Below, piece by piece: positions 1 to 9,059 of a DNA stretch of 64,000 bases (within the stretch, counting starts at the first letter, position 1; every line of letters starts with the position of its first letter). A model generated the notes under the pieces. It was not told where the DNA came from, made no database searches, and saw nothing but the letters and a program-made list of their open reading frames with translations. A program made the translations under genes and the position numbers. The stretch is from positions 248,001 to 312,000 of the forward strand of contig NZ_JAHSTU010000003.1 of the NCBI RefSeq assembly GCF_019145495.1. The letters run 5' to 3'. This stretch comes from Pseudomonas azerbaijanoccidentalis (GTDB lineage Bacteria; Pseudomonadota; Gammaproteobacteria; Pseudomonadales; Pseudomonadaceae).

Positions 1-3000
1 CACCTGGCAGCCCCAACGCGTCAGCAAACTGTTCATGCCGATGAGAATGCTGTCTTCGTTGTCGACGCACAGCACCTGGGCGCCGCTGAGCAACTTGCCA
101 TTAAGTTCGGCAACCTTGGCAGGCTGCGCCGTTTGCGCCCGGGCCAGCGGTACTCTGACGCTGAACACGCTGCCGCGCCCGGGCCACGAACGTACCATCA
201 AGGTATGTCCCAGCACCCGGCATAGACCATCGGCAATCGCCAATCCCAGCCCAAGGCCTTTTTCCGCACGGGTCTGATGGCTGTCGAGACGTTTGAATTC
301 TTCGAAAATTACCTGCTGCTTGTCCGCCGGAATCCCCGGTCCGCGGTCCCAGACTTCTAGGCATAGCTTGCCTTTGCGTCGACGAACGCCGAGCAACACC
401 GGTCCTTTGCCGTAGCGAAAGGCGTTGGTGAGGAAGTTCTGCAGGATGCGGCGCAGCAGTTTGATGTCACTGTCGATGCGCAGCTTGCTGCCCCGGACAC
501 GGAATTGCAGCCCTTGCTCGCGGGCCAGTGCCTTGAATTCGGCGCCGAGGGTGTCGAACAACTCACTGAGGGCGAATGGCTTGGGATCGGGATTGATCTT
601 GCCGTTTTCCAGGCGGGAAATGTCCAGCAGATCACTGATCAGATCTTCGGCAGAACGCAGCGAGCTATCAAGGTGCTGGATCAGTTTTTGCGCCTCGCCG
701 GACAAGCCGTCGTCCTGATGAGTCAAGGCCGCGGAGAACAGTCGCGCGGCGTTCAGCGGTTGCATCAGGTCATGGCTGACCGCTGCGAGGAATCTGGTTT
801 TCGACTGGTTGGCTGCTTCGGCGGTGCCCTTGGCTTCCGTCAGGGCGACGTTGAGTTGCGACAGTTCATGGGTGCGTTCCGTCACTCGCTGTTCGAGGCT
901 CTCGTTGGCTTCGGTCAATGCCTGCTCGGCTTCGCGGAACGGGGTAATGTCGGTGAAGCTCATGACAAAACCGCCGCCGGGCATCGGGTTGCCGATCAGT
1001 TCGATCACCCGCCCGTTAGGGAACAGCCGCTCTGACGTATGCGCCCGGCCCTGACGCATCCAGTGCAGCCGCCGGGCGACGTGCACTTCGGCTTCGCCGG
1101 GGCCGCACAACCCGCGCTCGGCGTTGTAGCGGATGATGTCGGCGATCGGTCTGCCAACGCTGATCAAGCCGTCGGGATAGTTGAAAAGCTCCAGATAGCG
1201 CCGGTTCCAGGCCACGAGTTTCAGTGACTGGTCGACCACGCTGATGCCTTGGGTAATGTTTTCGATTGCCCCTTGCAGCAGCGCACGGTTGAACTGCAGG
1301 ACTTCCGAAGCTTCGTCGGCGATGCGCACGACGTCTTCCAGCTGCATCTCCCGACCTTCGATGGCCGCTTTCACCACCGCGCGCGTCGACGAGGCACCCA
1401 GTACACCGGCGAGCAGGCGTTCGGTGTGGGCGATCCATTCGCCGTCGGCGTTCTGGTTCGGGTTGAAGCCTTTGCCCTGGCGGTAGGCAAAGCGGATGAA
1501 GCTCTGGCGGGCGCGTTCCTCGCCGACAAAGCGGGCGGCCAATTGCAGCAAATCGTCGATCTGTACCGCTAGCATTGAGCGCGCACTGGGGCGGGCGCTG
1601 ATTTCCTGGCCGATGAAACGGCCGGCCTGCCAGTGCTCCGAAACCCGAGTACGCGACAGCACCGAGACCCAGGCAAATAGCGTGAAGTTGCCCGCCAGGG
1701 ACAACACCACACCTTGGGTCAGCGGGGTGATCGGCAGGTTCAGCGGATTACTGTGCAGCCACGCCAGGCCCGGGAAACTGTTCAGGGACATGCCGAGACT
1801 GTGGGCCGCGATTGGCAGAATCAGCGTGTAGAACCATAGAAATGTCCCGGCAGCGAGACCGGCGAACACCCCACGGCGGTTGGCCTGTTTCCAGTACAGC
1901 GCGCCGAGCATCGCCGGTGCCAGTTGCGTGACGGCGGCGAAAGCGATCTGGCCGATGGTTGCCAGGCTGGCGGTCGAGCCCAACAAGCGATAGCTGACGT
2001 AGGCCAGCAGCAGAATGACCACGATGCTCACGCGACGGACCGAGAGCATCCACTGGCGGAACACTTCGAACGGGCGCTCGGCGTTGTTGCGACGTAGCAG
2101 CCACGGCAGCAGCATGTCGTTGGAGACCATGGTCGACAGCGCCACACTGGCCACAATCACCATGCCGGTGGCCGCCGAGGCGCCACCGATGAACGCCAAC
2201 AGTGCCAGGGCAGGGTGGGCCTGGGCCAGCGGCAGGCTGATGACGAAGGAGTCCGGCAGCACCGAACTCGGTAGCAACATTTGACCGGCCAATGCGATCG
2301 GCACGACAAACAATGCGGCCAGGGCGAGGTAGGCTGGAAACACCCATTTGGCCAGGCGCAAATCCTGCGGGTCGATGTTTTCCACGACGGTCACATGAAA
2401 TTGGCGCGGCAGGCAGATGATCGCCATCATCGCCACGCCGGTCTGCACCACCATCGACGGCCAGTTGATGGTTTCTTTCCAGTATTCTTCGAGGCGCGGC
2501 GCGAGCATGGCCTGATCGAAGAGGTCATCGAAACCGTCGTACAGGCCGAAGGTCACGTAGGCGCCAACCGCCAGAAACGCGAACAGTTTCACCAGCGATT
2601 CAAAGGCAATCGCCAGCACCATGCCGCGGTGGTGTTCTGTGGCGTCGAGGTTGCGCGTACCGAAGACAATGGTGAACAACGCCAGCACCAGCGAAACGAC
2701 CAGCGCGGTGTCTTGGGCGCGAACGCCCATGGCATCGGCGCCGGCACCGATCAGCAGGTTCACACCGAGCACGATGCCCTTGAGCTGCAATGCGATGTAG
2801 GGCAGTACGCCGACCAGGCAGATCAGCGCCACCACCACCGCCAGCGACTGGGATTTGCCATAGCGCGCGGCAATGAAGTCGGCAATCGAAGTGATGTTCT
2901 CCTGCTTGCTGATCATCACCATTTTTTGCAGGACCCACGGCGCCCCGATCAGCAGCAGGATCGGCCCAAGGTAGATCGGCAGGAATGACCACAGCTGTTC

Positions 3001-3189
3001 GGCCGCCTGGCCCACGGCGCCAAAGAACGTCCAACTGGTGCAATAGACCGCCAGCGACAGGCTGTACACCCAGGCACGCACTCGCGGCGGCAACGGCGCG
3101 CTGCGACGGTCACCGTAAAAGGCGATGGCGAACATGACGGCCATATAGGCCAGGGCGACGGCGGCGATCAGCCCGCTGGACAGCGACAT
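1..3189 (-). CDS. hybrid sensor histidine kinase with N-terminal sodium:solute symporter domain (3' end outside window)
   Basis: The frame is open from an ATG at 3189, preceded by a GGAG, to the window edge, giving at least 1063 residues. Residues about 1-480 are a multi-membrane region like SSF transporters; a PAS domain lies near 640-745, a short coiled coil near 750-786, and the HisKA H-box SHDLMQPL with the phospho-acceptor His near 806. The ATPase N-box lies near 917, GLGLGIADG near 978, and a receiver domain begins near 1040 and is cut by the window. In this family (CbrA-like and related kinases) the transporter-like part probably senses or carries a solute while the kinase signals. No partner regulator is visible. 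The truncation is only the window boundary. Confidence 0.93.
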   Translation of the reverse strand, partial: MSLSSGLIAAVALAYMAVMFAIAFYGDRRSAPLPPRVRAWVYSLSLAVYCTSWTFFGAVGQAAEQLWSFLPIYLGPILLLIGAPWVLQKMVMISKQENITSIADFIAARYGKSQSLAVVVALICLVGVLPYIALQLKGIVLGVNLLIGAGADAMGVRAQDTALVVSLVLALFTIVFGTRNLDATEHHRGMVLAIAFESLVKLFAFLAVGAYVTFGLYDGFDDLFDQAMLAPRLEEYWKETINWPSMVVQTGVAMMAIICLPRQFHVTVVENIDPQDLRLAKWVFPAYLALAALFVVPIALAGQMLLPSSVLPDSFVISLPLAQAHPALALLAFIGGASAATGMVIVASVALSTMVSNDMLLPWLLRRNNAERPFEVFRQWMLSVRRVSIVVILLLAYVSYRLLGSTASLATIGQIAFAAVTQLAPAMLGALYWKQANRRGVFAGLAAGTFLWFYTLILPIAAHSLGMSLNSFPGLAWLHSNPLNLPITPLTQGVVLSLAGNFTLFAWVSVLSRTRVSEHWQAGRFIGQEISARPSARSMLAVQIDDLLQLAARFVGEERARQSFIRFAYRQGKGFNPNQNADGEWIAHTERLLAGVLGASSTRAVVKAAIEGREMQLEDVVRIADEASEVLQFNRALLQGAIENITQGISVVDQSLKLVAWNRRYLELFNYPDGLISVGRPIADIIRYNAERGLCGPGEAEVHVARRLHWMRQGRAHTSERLFPNGRVIELIGNPMPGGGFVMSFTDITPFREAEQALTEANESLEQRVTERTHELSQLNVALTEAKGTAEAANQSKTRFLAAVSHDLMQPLNAARLFSAALTHQDDGLSGEAQKLIQHLDSSLRSAEDLISDLLDISRLENGKINPDPKPFALSELFDTLGAEFKALAREQGLQFRVRGSKLRIDSDIKLLRRILQNFLTNAFRYGKGPVLLGVRRRKGKLCLEVWDRGPGIPADKQQVIFEEFKRLDSHQTRAEKGLGLGLAIADGLCRVLGHTLMVRSWPGRGSVFSVRVPLARAQTAQPAKVAELNGKLLSGAQVLCVDNEDSILIGMNSLLTRWGCQV

Positions 3190-3326
3190 GGGAACTCCAG
3201 GCAACCAAAGACACCCGGGCCTCCCGCCCGGACAGACAGTCTCGCACGATGGCAGGGGTTAGTCAGTGTCGACCAAGGTCGTGGCGTGGCGGGGTGTCGC
3301 AGGGGGAGGGGCTGACGGATTGGGCC

Positions 3327-3863
3327 TCACTGATTCAAAGCAATTTCGATCATCCGATGCAGCTCTTCAATCTCCAGCGGCGCCTCGGAAAACAGAATGC
3401 GAAACACGATGGGCGCCGCGACCATATTGATCAAGCGATCGACACCCGGGTTCGGTTGATCCGGGTAGCGATCGAGGATCACCTGCAATTGCCCGCCAAT
3501 GATCGTCGCGCAATAGCTCGGCTTGGGGCTCGACTGCACGTCGCGCAACATGTTGCGGCCGGGGGCAGAACTCATCTCGTCCAGATATTGTTCGGCCCAG
3601 GCACGCACATCGCCTGGCAGGCTGCCGGTGTTGACCGACTCTGTTTCCGGCTGCATGCGGGCGAGGGCGACGTCCGCCAGCAACACCGACAAGTCTCCCC
3701 AGCGTCGATAAATGGTCGAGGGCGTGACCCCGGCGCGCGCAGCAATTTGCGGCACGGTGATGCTGGCGCGGTCCTGTTCTTCGAGGAGTGCGCGCACGGC
3801 GGTGTGAATCGATTCTTGCACCCGGGCGCTGCGGCCTCCGGGGCGTAAAGTGGGAGCGGTCAT
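3327..3863 (-). CDS. TetR/AcrR-family transcriptional repressor
   Basis: 178 residues from the ATG at 3863, which has AGGAAAC at the right distance; in-frame codons further upstream lack a ribosome site. The N-terminal helix-turn-helix is clear (ITVPQIAARAGVTPSTIYRRW, about residues 38-57); the C-terminal half is the variable ligand-binding region. It is transcribed divergently from the MFS transporter at 4015, and the 151-bp gap holds a 12-bp inverted repeat at the MFS start. The layout suggests it represses the exporter and perhaps itself; the ligand cannot be read from sequence. Confidence 0.9.
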   Translation of the reverse strand: MTAPTLRPGGRSARVQESIHTAVRALLEEQDRASITVPQIAARAGVTPSTIYRRWGDLSVLLADVALARMQPETESVNTGSLPGDVRAWAEQYLDEMSSAPGRNMLRDVQSSPKPSYCATIIGGQLQVILDRYPDQPNPGVDRLINMVAAPIVFRILFSEAPLEIEELHRMIEIALNQ

Positions 3864-3974
3864 TGCTTGTTTCCTGTCTCGGGCCGGAGTCTTTTCGCCA
3901 GAGCTTCGGTTCTGAAAAACACTGCATCGGACCTTAACACAAAGAATTTGCTTTAAGCGCAATCCGGTAGCACA

Positions 3975-4007
3975 CTCCGCAAAAGCAAAAAATTAGCTTT
4001 TGCGGAG
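3975..4007. promoter_or_regulatory. perfect 12-bp inverted repeat overlapping the MFS ribosome site
   Basis: CTCCGCAAAAGC (3975-3986) and GCTTTTGCGGAG (3996-4007) are perfect reverse complements separated by 9 bases. The right arm contains the GCGGAG that serves as ribosome-binding site for the ATG at 4015. It can act as an operator for the adjacent TetR protein, as an mRNA hairpin that hides the ribosome site, or both. Confidence 0.7.
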
Positions 4008-4014
4008 CGTGCGC

Positions 4015-5211
4015 ATGTCCAGTACTCATTCCAACCGATCCAGCCTGTGGTTTCTGGCAATCACTTTGCTCAGTTTCCTGGCGGCGTCTACGGCGCCAAC
4101 ACCGTTGTATCACCTGTATCAGGAGCAACTGCAATTCTCGGCGGCGGTGCTGACCCTGATTTTCGGCGTGTATGCCCTCAGTCTGCTGGCAGCGCTGCTG
4201 ACGGTCGGTTCGCTCTCGGATCACCTGGGCCGTAAACCGGTGATTTTCGTGGCGGTAATACTCAATGCCGTGGCGATGCTGTTGTTCATCTACGCCGACA
4301 GCGTCACTTGGCTGATCAGTGCCCGAGTACTGCAAGGCTTCGCTACCGGCATGGCGACTGCCGTGTTGAGCGCAACGCTGCTGGACACCGACCGCCAGCA
4401 GGGACCTCTGATCAACAGTGTGGCCCCGTTGATCGGCATGGCGTTGGGCGGATTGGGATGCGGTCTGCTCGCGCAGTTTGCGCCAGCGCCGCTGCATCTG
4501 ACGTATTGGCTGCTGCTGGCATTATTTGTGATGCAGGCGGTGTGCGTCTGGCACTTGCCGGAAAGCGTCTCGCGCCAACCCGGAGCATGGGCTTCCTTGA
4601 GGCCGACATTGCATGTGCCGGTGCAGGCCCGGTTGACGTTGTGGCGGGTGTTGCCGCTCAACACCGCGACATGGGCGCTCGGTGGTTTTTACGCTTCCCT
4701 GGCACCGTCGTTGGTGCGCACGGCAACTGGCTCGACCTCCAACTTGATTGGCGGCGCGACCGTTGCCGCACTGACCCTGACGGGCGCGTTGATGATCTAC
4801 ACCCTGCGCAATCGAGCGGCCGCCCGATCGTTGCAGTTGGGGGCTAGCCTGCTGCCGATCGGCCTGATCCTGATTTTGCTGGGTGTGCACAGCGCCAGTC
4901 TGGCGTTGTTTTTCCTTGGCACCCTCGTCGCCGGGTGTGGCTTTGGCGCCGGCTTTCTTGGTGCAGTGCGCAGCCTGGTGCCACTGGCTTTGCCTCATGA
5001 ACGGGCCGGGCTGATGTCGGCGTATTACGTGCTCAGTTACCTGGCGTTCTGCCTGCCGTCGCTGCTGGCCGGTAATCTCACCCACACCTTTGGGCTGGTC
5101 ACTACCACCGATGGTTATGGTGCTGTGCTGATCATCTTATCCCTCAGCGCCTTGTTCGCGTTGATGCGCCGACGCTCTGGCAGCGTCTGCAGCGCTACCG
5201 GGCAGCCATAA
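4015..5211 (+). CDS. MFS drug-efflux-type transporter
   Basis: 398 residues of largely hydrophobic sequence of the size of a 12-helix major facilitator. The loop motif DHLGRKPVI after the second helix is the MFS motif A, and RVLQGFATGMATAVLSA resembles motif B/C of H+-driven exporters. The ATG at 4015 is chosen because GCGGAG lies 7 bases upstream; a TTG at 4000 lies inside the inverted repeat. The divergent TetR gene indicates inducible export of a toxic compound. Substrate unknown. Confidence 0.88.
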   Translation: MSSTHSNRSSLWFLAITLLSFLAASTAPTPLYHLYQEQLQFSAAVLTLIFGVYALSLLAALLTVGSLSDHLGRKPVIFVAVILNAVAMLLFIYADSVTWLISARVLQGFATGMATAVLSATLLDTDRQQGPLINSVAPLIGMALGGLGCGLLAQFAPAPLHLTYWLLLALFVMQAVCVWHLPESVSRQPGAWASLRPTLHVPVQARLTLWRVLPLNTATWALGGFYASLAPSLVRTATGSTSNLIGGATVAALTLTGALMIYTLRNRAAARSLQLGASLLPIGLILILLGVHSASLALFFLGTLVAGCGFGAGFLGAVRSLVPLALPHERAGLMSAYYVLSYLAFCLPSLLAGNLTHTFGLVTTTDGYGAVLIILSLSALFALMRRRSGSVCSATGQP

Positions 5212-5385
5212 AAAACAGCACCTGAGTGGCGTCGTTTTGGTTGTCAGAGATCAGATTGCAGGGCTGGGTTGACACTACCGATTAACATCTACAAAACAGA
5301 TAATATATAGAGATATTACCCGTTATATCGATATTCGATTCGGATCTATGATGGGCTCCACCTCACCAGAGGACAGGAGTTCATC
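5212..5385. other. AT-rich intergenic region upstream of the TDT transporter
   Basis: 174 bases with a TTGACA at about 5269 and an AT-rich stretch (GATAAT, then AATAT/ATATT repeats near 5299-5320), far richer in A/T than the flanks. The spacing between TTGACA and GATAAT is too long for one sigma-70 promoter, so the exact promoter is not assigned. Confidence 0.4.
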
Positions 5386-6537
5386 ATGACTTGCACCCCC
5401 ATCGCCAAACCCGGTTTCAAACCGTTCAGCCATTTGCAGCACCCCATGGAAGTCATTCGCCAGTTCACCCCAAACTGGTTCGCCGCCACCATGGGCACCG
5501 GCGTCTTGGCGTTGGCACTGGCACAGTTGCCCGGCGCCAATCCCGTTCTGCACACTGTCGCCCAAGGCCTTTGGCTGTTCAATATTGCGCTGTTTCTGAT
5601 GTTCACGGCCCTGTACGCCGCGCGCTGGACATTGTTTTACGACGAAGCTCGGCGAATTTTTGGCCATTCTACGGTCTCGATGTTTTTCGGCACGATCCCG
5701 ATGGGGTTGGCGACCATCATCAACGGCTTTCTGCTGTTCGGCTTGCCCCGCTGGGGCGAAGGCGTGATCGCGCTGGCGCACGGCTTGTGGTGGCTGGACG
5801 TGGCGATGTCGCTGGCGTGTGGCGTGCTGATTCCCTACCTGATGTTTACCCGACAGGAACACAGCATCGACCAAATGACGGCTGTCTGGTTGCTGCCAGT
5901 GGTGGCCGCAGAAGTAGCAGCCGCCAGCGGTGGCTTGCTGGCGCCGCACCTGGTCGACGCCCATTCGCAACTGGTGGTGCTGGTGACCAGCTACGTGCTG
6001 TGGGCATTTTCACTGCCGGTGGCGTTCAGCATTCTGACGATTTTGCTGTTGCGCATGGCCCTGCACAAATTGCCCCACGAAAACATGGCGGCTTCCAGTT
6101 GGCTGGCATTGGGGCCGATCGGGACCGGCGCGCTGGGCATGTTGCTGCTGGGCGCCGATGCGCCGGCAATCTTTGCCGCCAACGGTATGGCGGGTGTCGG
6201 TGAGATTGCCGCCGGGTTGGGTCTGGTCGCGGGCATCACGCTGTGGGGGTTTGGCTTGTGGTGGATGCTGATGGCGGTGCTGATCACCCTTCGATATCTA
6301 CGCGCCGGCATTCCTTTCAATCTTGGCTGGTGGGGCTTCACCTTTCCGTTGGGCGTCTATTCTCTGGCAACGCTGAAGCTGGCCAGCACTCTGCACCTGA
6401 CGTTTTTCAATGTGTTTGGCTGTGCGCTGGTGGCGATGCTGGCGGTGATGTGGCTGATCGTAGGCAAGCGCACTGTCCAGGGCGCCTGGCGGGGTGAGTT
6501 GTTTGTCTCGCCCTGCATTGCAGGATTAAAGAAATAA
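5386..6537 (+). CDS. TDT/SLAC1-family transporter (tellurite-resistance/dicarboxylate type)
   Basis: 383 residues, start ATG 5386 with ACAGGAG upstream. The opening FTPNWFAATMGTGVLA is the typical first helix of the TehA/SLAC1/Mae1 superfamily, and the rest is about ten hydrophobic segments. Members move small anions: malate (Mae1), sulfite (Ssu1), chloride/nitrate (SLAC1) or give tellurite resistance (TehA). Which applies here cannot be decided. It stands alone behind an AT-rich leader and may have its own regulator elsewhere. Confidence 0.87.
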   Translation: MTCTPIAKPGFKPFSHLQHPMEVIRQFTPNWFAATMGTGVLALALAQLPGANPVLHTVAQGLWLFNIALFLMFTALYAARWTLFYDEARRIFGHSTVSMFFGTIPMGLATIINGFLLFGLPRWGEGVIALAHGLWWLDVAMSLACGVLIPYLMFTRQEHSIDQMTAVWLLPVVAAEVAAASGGLLAPHLVDAHSQLVVLVTSYVLWAFSLPVAFSILTILLLRMALHKLPHENMAASSWLALGPIGTGALGMLLLGADAPAIFAANGMAGVGEIAAGLGLVAGITLWGFGLWWMLMAVLITLRYLRAGIPFNLGWWGFTFPLGVYSLATLKLASTLHLTFFNVFGCALVAMLAVMWLIVGKRTVQGAWRGELFVSPCIAGLKK

Positions 6538-6634
6538 CCTGCAAAGTTTAGGTAATGTGTGGCCTGGATCGACGTTCGACATTCCAATCAGAGAACCCGG
6601 CCACTCTTTACCCAACATCAGGGACACATGGAAG

Positions 6635-8503
6635 ATGAGTCACCCCTCACAGTTCACCTTGCTGCGCACACGGCGCTTCCTGCCGTTCTTCGTGACCCAG
6701 TCCCTCGGGGCGTTCAACGACAACATCTTCAAGCAGTCGTTGATCCTCGCCATCCTGTACAAGCTCACCATCGACGGTGACCGTTCGATCTGGGTCAATT
6801 TGTGTGCGCTGCTGTTCATCCTGCCGTTTTTCCTGTTCTCGGCGCTGGCCGGGCAATTCGGGGAGAAATTCGCCAAGGACGCGTTGATCCGCCTGATCAA
6901 GCTTGGTGAAATCGCCATCATGGCGGTCGGTGCGGTCGGCTTCATGTTCGATCACCTGTCGCTGATGCTGGTGGCGCTGTTCGCCATGGGCACGCACTCG
7001 GCGCTGTTCGGGCCGGTGAAGTATTCGATCCTGCCGCAAGCGCTGCATGAAGATGAACTGGTGGGAGGCAACGGTCTGGTGGAGATGGGCACTTTCCTGG
7101 CGATTCTCGCGGGGACCATCGGCGCCGGGATCATGATGTCTTCCAGTCACTACGCTCCGGTGGTGTCTACTGCGATTATCGGCATCGCCGTGCTCGGCTA
7201 CCTGGCCAGCCGCAGTATTCCGCGGGCCGCAGCGGCAACCCCGGAAATGCGCCTGAACTGGAACATCTTCAGCCAGTCCTGGGCCACGTTGAAGCTGGGG
7301 CTGGGGCAAACCCCGGCGGTGTCGCGTTCCATTGTCGGCAACTCGTGGTTCTGGTTTGTCGGGGCGATTTATCTGACGCAAATCCCGGCCTACGCCAAGG
7401 AGTGGATGCACGGCGACGAAACTGTGGTCACGCTGATTCTCACAGTGTTTTCGGTCGGTATCGCCGTGGGCTCGATGCTCTGCGAGAGACTTTCGGGGCG
7501 CAAAGTCGAAATCGGCCTGGTGCCGTTCGGTTCGTTCGGCCTGACCGTGTTCGGTTTGCTGCTGTGGTGGCATTCCGGCGGAATCCCGGACAGTGTTGCG
7601 GGCCATGGCTGGCTCGAAATTCTCGGCTTTGGCCATACCTGGCTGGTGTTGCTCGACATCCTCGGCCTCGGCATTTTCGGTGGTTTCTACATCGTGCCGC
7701 TGTACGCGCTGATCCAGTCACGCACCGCCGAGAACGAACGGGCGCGAGTGATTGCCGCCAACAACATTCTCAACGCATTGTTCATGGTGATCTCAGCGAT
7801 CGTTTCGATCATCCTGCTGAGCCTGGCCAAACTGTCGATCCCGCAATTGTTCCTCGTGGTGTCGCTGCTCAACATTGGCGTGAATGCCTACATCTTCAAG
7901 ATTGTCCCCGAGTTCACCATGCGTTTCATGATCTGGCTGCTCAGCCATTCCATGTACCGTGTCGAACACCGCAATCTGGAATTGATTCCCGATGAAGGCG
8001 CCGCGTTGCTGGTGTGCAACCACGTGTCGTTCGTCGATGCCTTGCTGATTGGCGGTGCGGTGCGTCGGCCGATTCGCTTTGTCATGTACTACAAAATCTA
8101 CAACCTGCCGGTGCTGAATTTTATCTTTCGCACCGCAGGCACGATTCCGATTGCCGGACGCCAGGAAGATATCCAGATTTACGAACAGGCCTTCACGCGC
8201 ATCGCCCGTTATCTGAAGGACGGCGAGTTGGTGTGCATCTTCCCCGAGGGCAAATTGACTGCCGATGGCGAAATCAACGAGTTTAAGGGCGGGCTCACGC
8301 GGATTCTCGAAGAAACGCCGGTGCCGGTGATCCCTTTGGCCTTGCAGGGGTTGTGGGGGAGCTTCTTCAGCCGCGATCCGGGCAAGGGATTGTTTCGCCG
8401 GTTGTGGTCGCGGGTGACGTTGGTGGCGGGACCGGCTGTTGAAGCGGCTGAGCCTGCGGAGTTGCAGCGGGTGGTGGGAGAATTGCGGGGCGCTGTTAGA
8501 TAG
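6635..8503 (+). CDS. MFS transporter-acyltransferase fusion (lysophospholipid transporter/PlsC type)
   Basis: 622 residues. Residues about 1-415 are an MFS domain starting TRRFLPFFVTQSLGAFNDN, as in lysophospholipid transporter LplT. Residues about 430-622 are a PlsC-like acyltransferase with block I NHVSFVD (HX4D) and block III FPEGKLTADG. The arrangement suggests flipping of lysophospholipids across the inner membrane and their re-acylation. The acyl-ACP synthetase domain found in the longer Aas-type fusions is missing, so acyl-CoA or acyl-ACP must come from elsewhere. The ATG at 6635 fits the conserved N-terminus; an upstream in-frame ATG at 6557 lacks a ribosome site. Confidence 0.88.
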   Translation: MSHPSQFTLLRTRRFLPFFVTQSLGAFNDNIFKQSLILAILYKLTIDGDRSIWVNLCALLFILPFFLFSALAGQFGEKFAKDALIRLIKLGEIAIMAVGAVGFMFDHLSLMLVALFAMGTHSALFGPVKYSILPQALHEDELVGGNGLVEMGTFLAILAGTIGAGIMMSSSHYAPVVSTAIIGIAVLGYLASRSIPRAAAATPEMRLNWNIFSQSWATLKLGLGQTPAVSRSIVGNSWFWFVGAIYLTQIPAYAKEWMHGDETVVTLILTVFSVGIAVGSMLCERLSGRKVEIGLVPFGSFGLTVFGLLLWWHSGGIPDSVAGHGWLEILGFGHTWLVLLDILGLGIFGGFYIVPLYALIQSRTAENERARVIAANNILNALFMVISAIVSIILLSLAKLSIPQLFLVVSLLNIGVNAYIFKIVPEFTMRFMIWLLSHSMYRVEHRNLELIPDEGAALLVCNHVSFVDALLIGGAVRRPIRFVMYYKIYNLPVLNFIFRTAGTIPIAGRQEDIQIYEQAFTRIARYLKDGELVCIFPEGKLTADGEINEFKGGLTRILEETPVPVIPLALQGLWGSFFSRDPGKGLFRRLWSRVTLVAGPAVEAAEPAELQRVVGELRGAVR

Positions 8504-8523
8504 TTGGTGTCTGTGCCGGCCCT

Positions 8524-8620
8524 ATCGCGGGCGAGCCCGCTCCCACAGTGATCTAGGTCGTTCACAGTATCGGTACACGATACAGAACCTGTGGGAGCGG
8601 GCTTGCCCGCGATGGGGCCA
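8524..8620. repeat. REP-type pair, 'GGGAGC' family
   Basis: Two inverted copies of a GC-rich element: CGCGGGCGAGCCCGCTCCCA at the left and its counterpart TGTGGGAGCGGGCTTGCCCG at the right, separated by about 45 bases. It lies between two convergent genes and is one of seven such pairs in the window. Confidence 0.9.
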
Positions 8621-8625
8621 GTCGC

Positions 8626-8940
8626 TTAAGCGCTGACTTTGAGCCCAACCAACCCGGCAATAATCAACGCCACACTGGCCAGTCGAAACAATGCCATCGA
8701 CTCACCAAACAGAATGATCCCGGCAATCACGGTGCCGACAGCACCCACACCGGTCCAGATCGCATAGGCCGTGCCCAGCGGCAACTCCTTCATGGCAAGG
8801 CCCAGCAAACCAAGGCTGATCGCCATGGCCGCGACGGTGAGGGCAGTGGGGAACGGGCGGCTGAACCCGTCGGTGTATTTCAGGCCGACGGCCCAGCCGA
8901 CCTCGAACAGGCCGGCGAAAAACAGAATGATCCAGGACAA
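8626..8940 (-). CDS. sugE: guanidinium exporter of the SMR family (Gdx/SugE)
   Basis: 104 residues, the usual four-helix small multidrug resistance length. It has the conserved membrane glutamate in [12 protein letters not shown] and the WTGVGAVG segment typical of the Gdx (SugE) branch, which exports guanidinium in exchange for protons as an antiparallel dimer. The start is TTG at 8940, with GGAGG at 8947-8951 six bases upstream; no ATG fits. A guanidine-II riboswitch lies directly upstream, which supports the substrate assignment. Confidence 0.95.
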   Translation of the reverse strand: MSWIILFFAGLFEVGWAVGLKYTDGFSRPFPTALTVAAMAISLGLLGLAMKELPLGTAYAIWTGVGAVGTVIAGIILFGESMALFRLASVALIIAGLVGLKVSA

Positions 8941-8961
8941 GAGAGACCTCCATCGTGTGAC

Positions 8962-9012
8962 GGGGTCGTCCCCAGATTAATGACTCGATCGAGCCGCGAG
9001 GTCGTCCCCGCG
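8962..9012 (-). promoter_or_regulatory. guanidine-II (mini-ykkC) riboswitch
   Basis: On the minus strand two hairpins each display an ACGA tetraloop: GCGGGG-ACGA-CCTCGC at 8995-9012 and GGGG-ACGA-CCCC at 8962-8973, with a 21-base linker. Paired stems with ACGR loops are the definition of guanidine-II. The second hairpin ends 11 bases before the sugE ribosome site, so control of translation initiation is likely. A TATATT box (9019-9024) just upstream would start the transcript at about the first hairpin. Confidence 0.93.
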
Positions 9013-9059
9013 TTGCGCAATATAGTGCCCAGCATTAATCCGGGGATCAAGTTTTCGGA

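Noticed and set aside
3215..3231. CCGGGC/GCCCGG hairpin in front of the sensor kinase gene
   Set aside because: Only six pairs and no T run; position gives no clear role.
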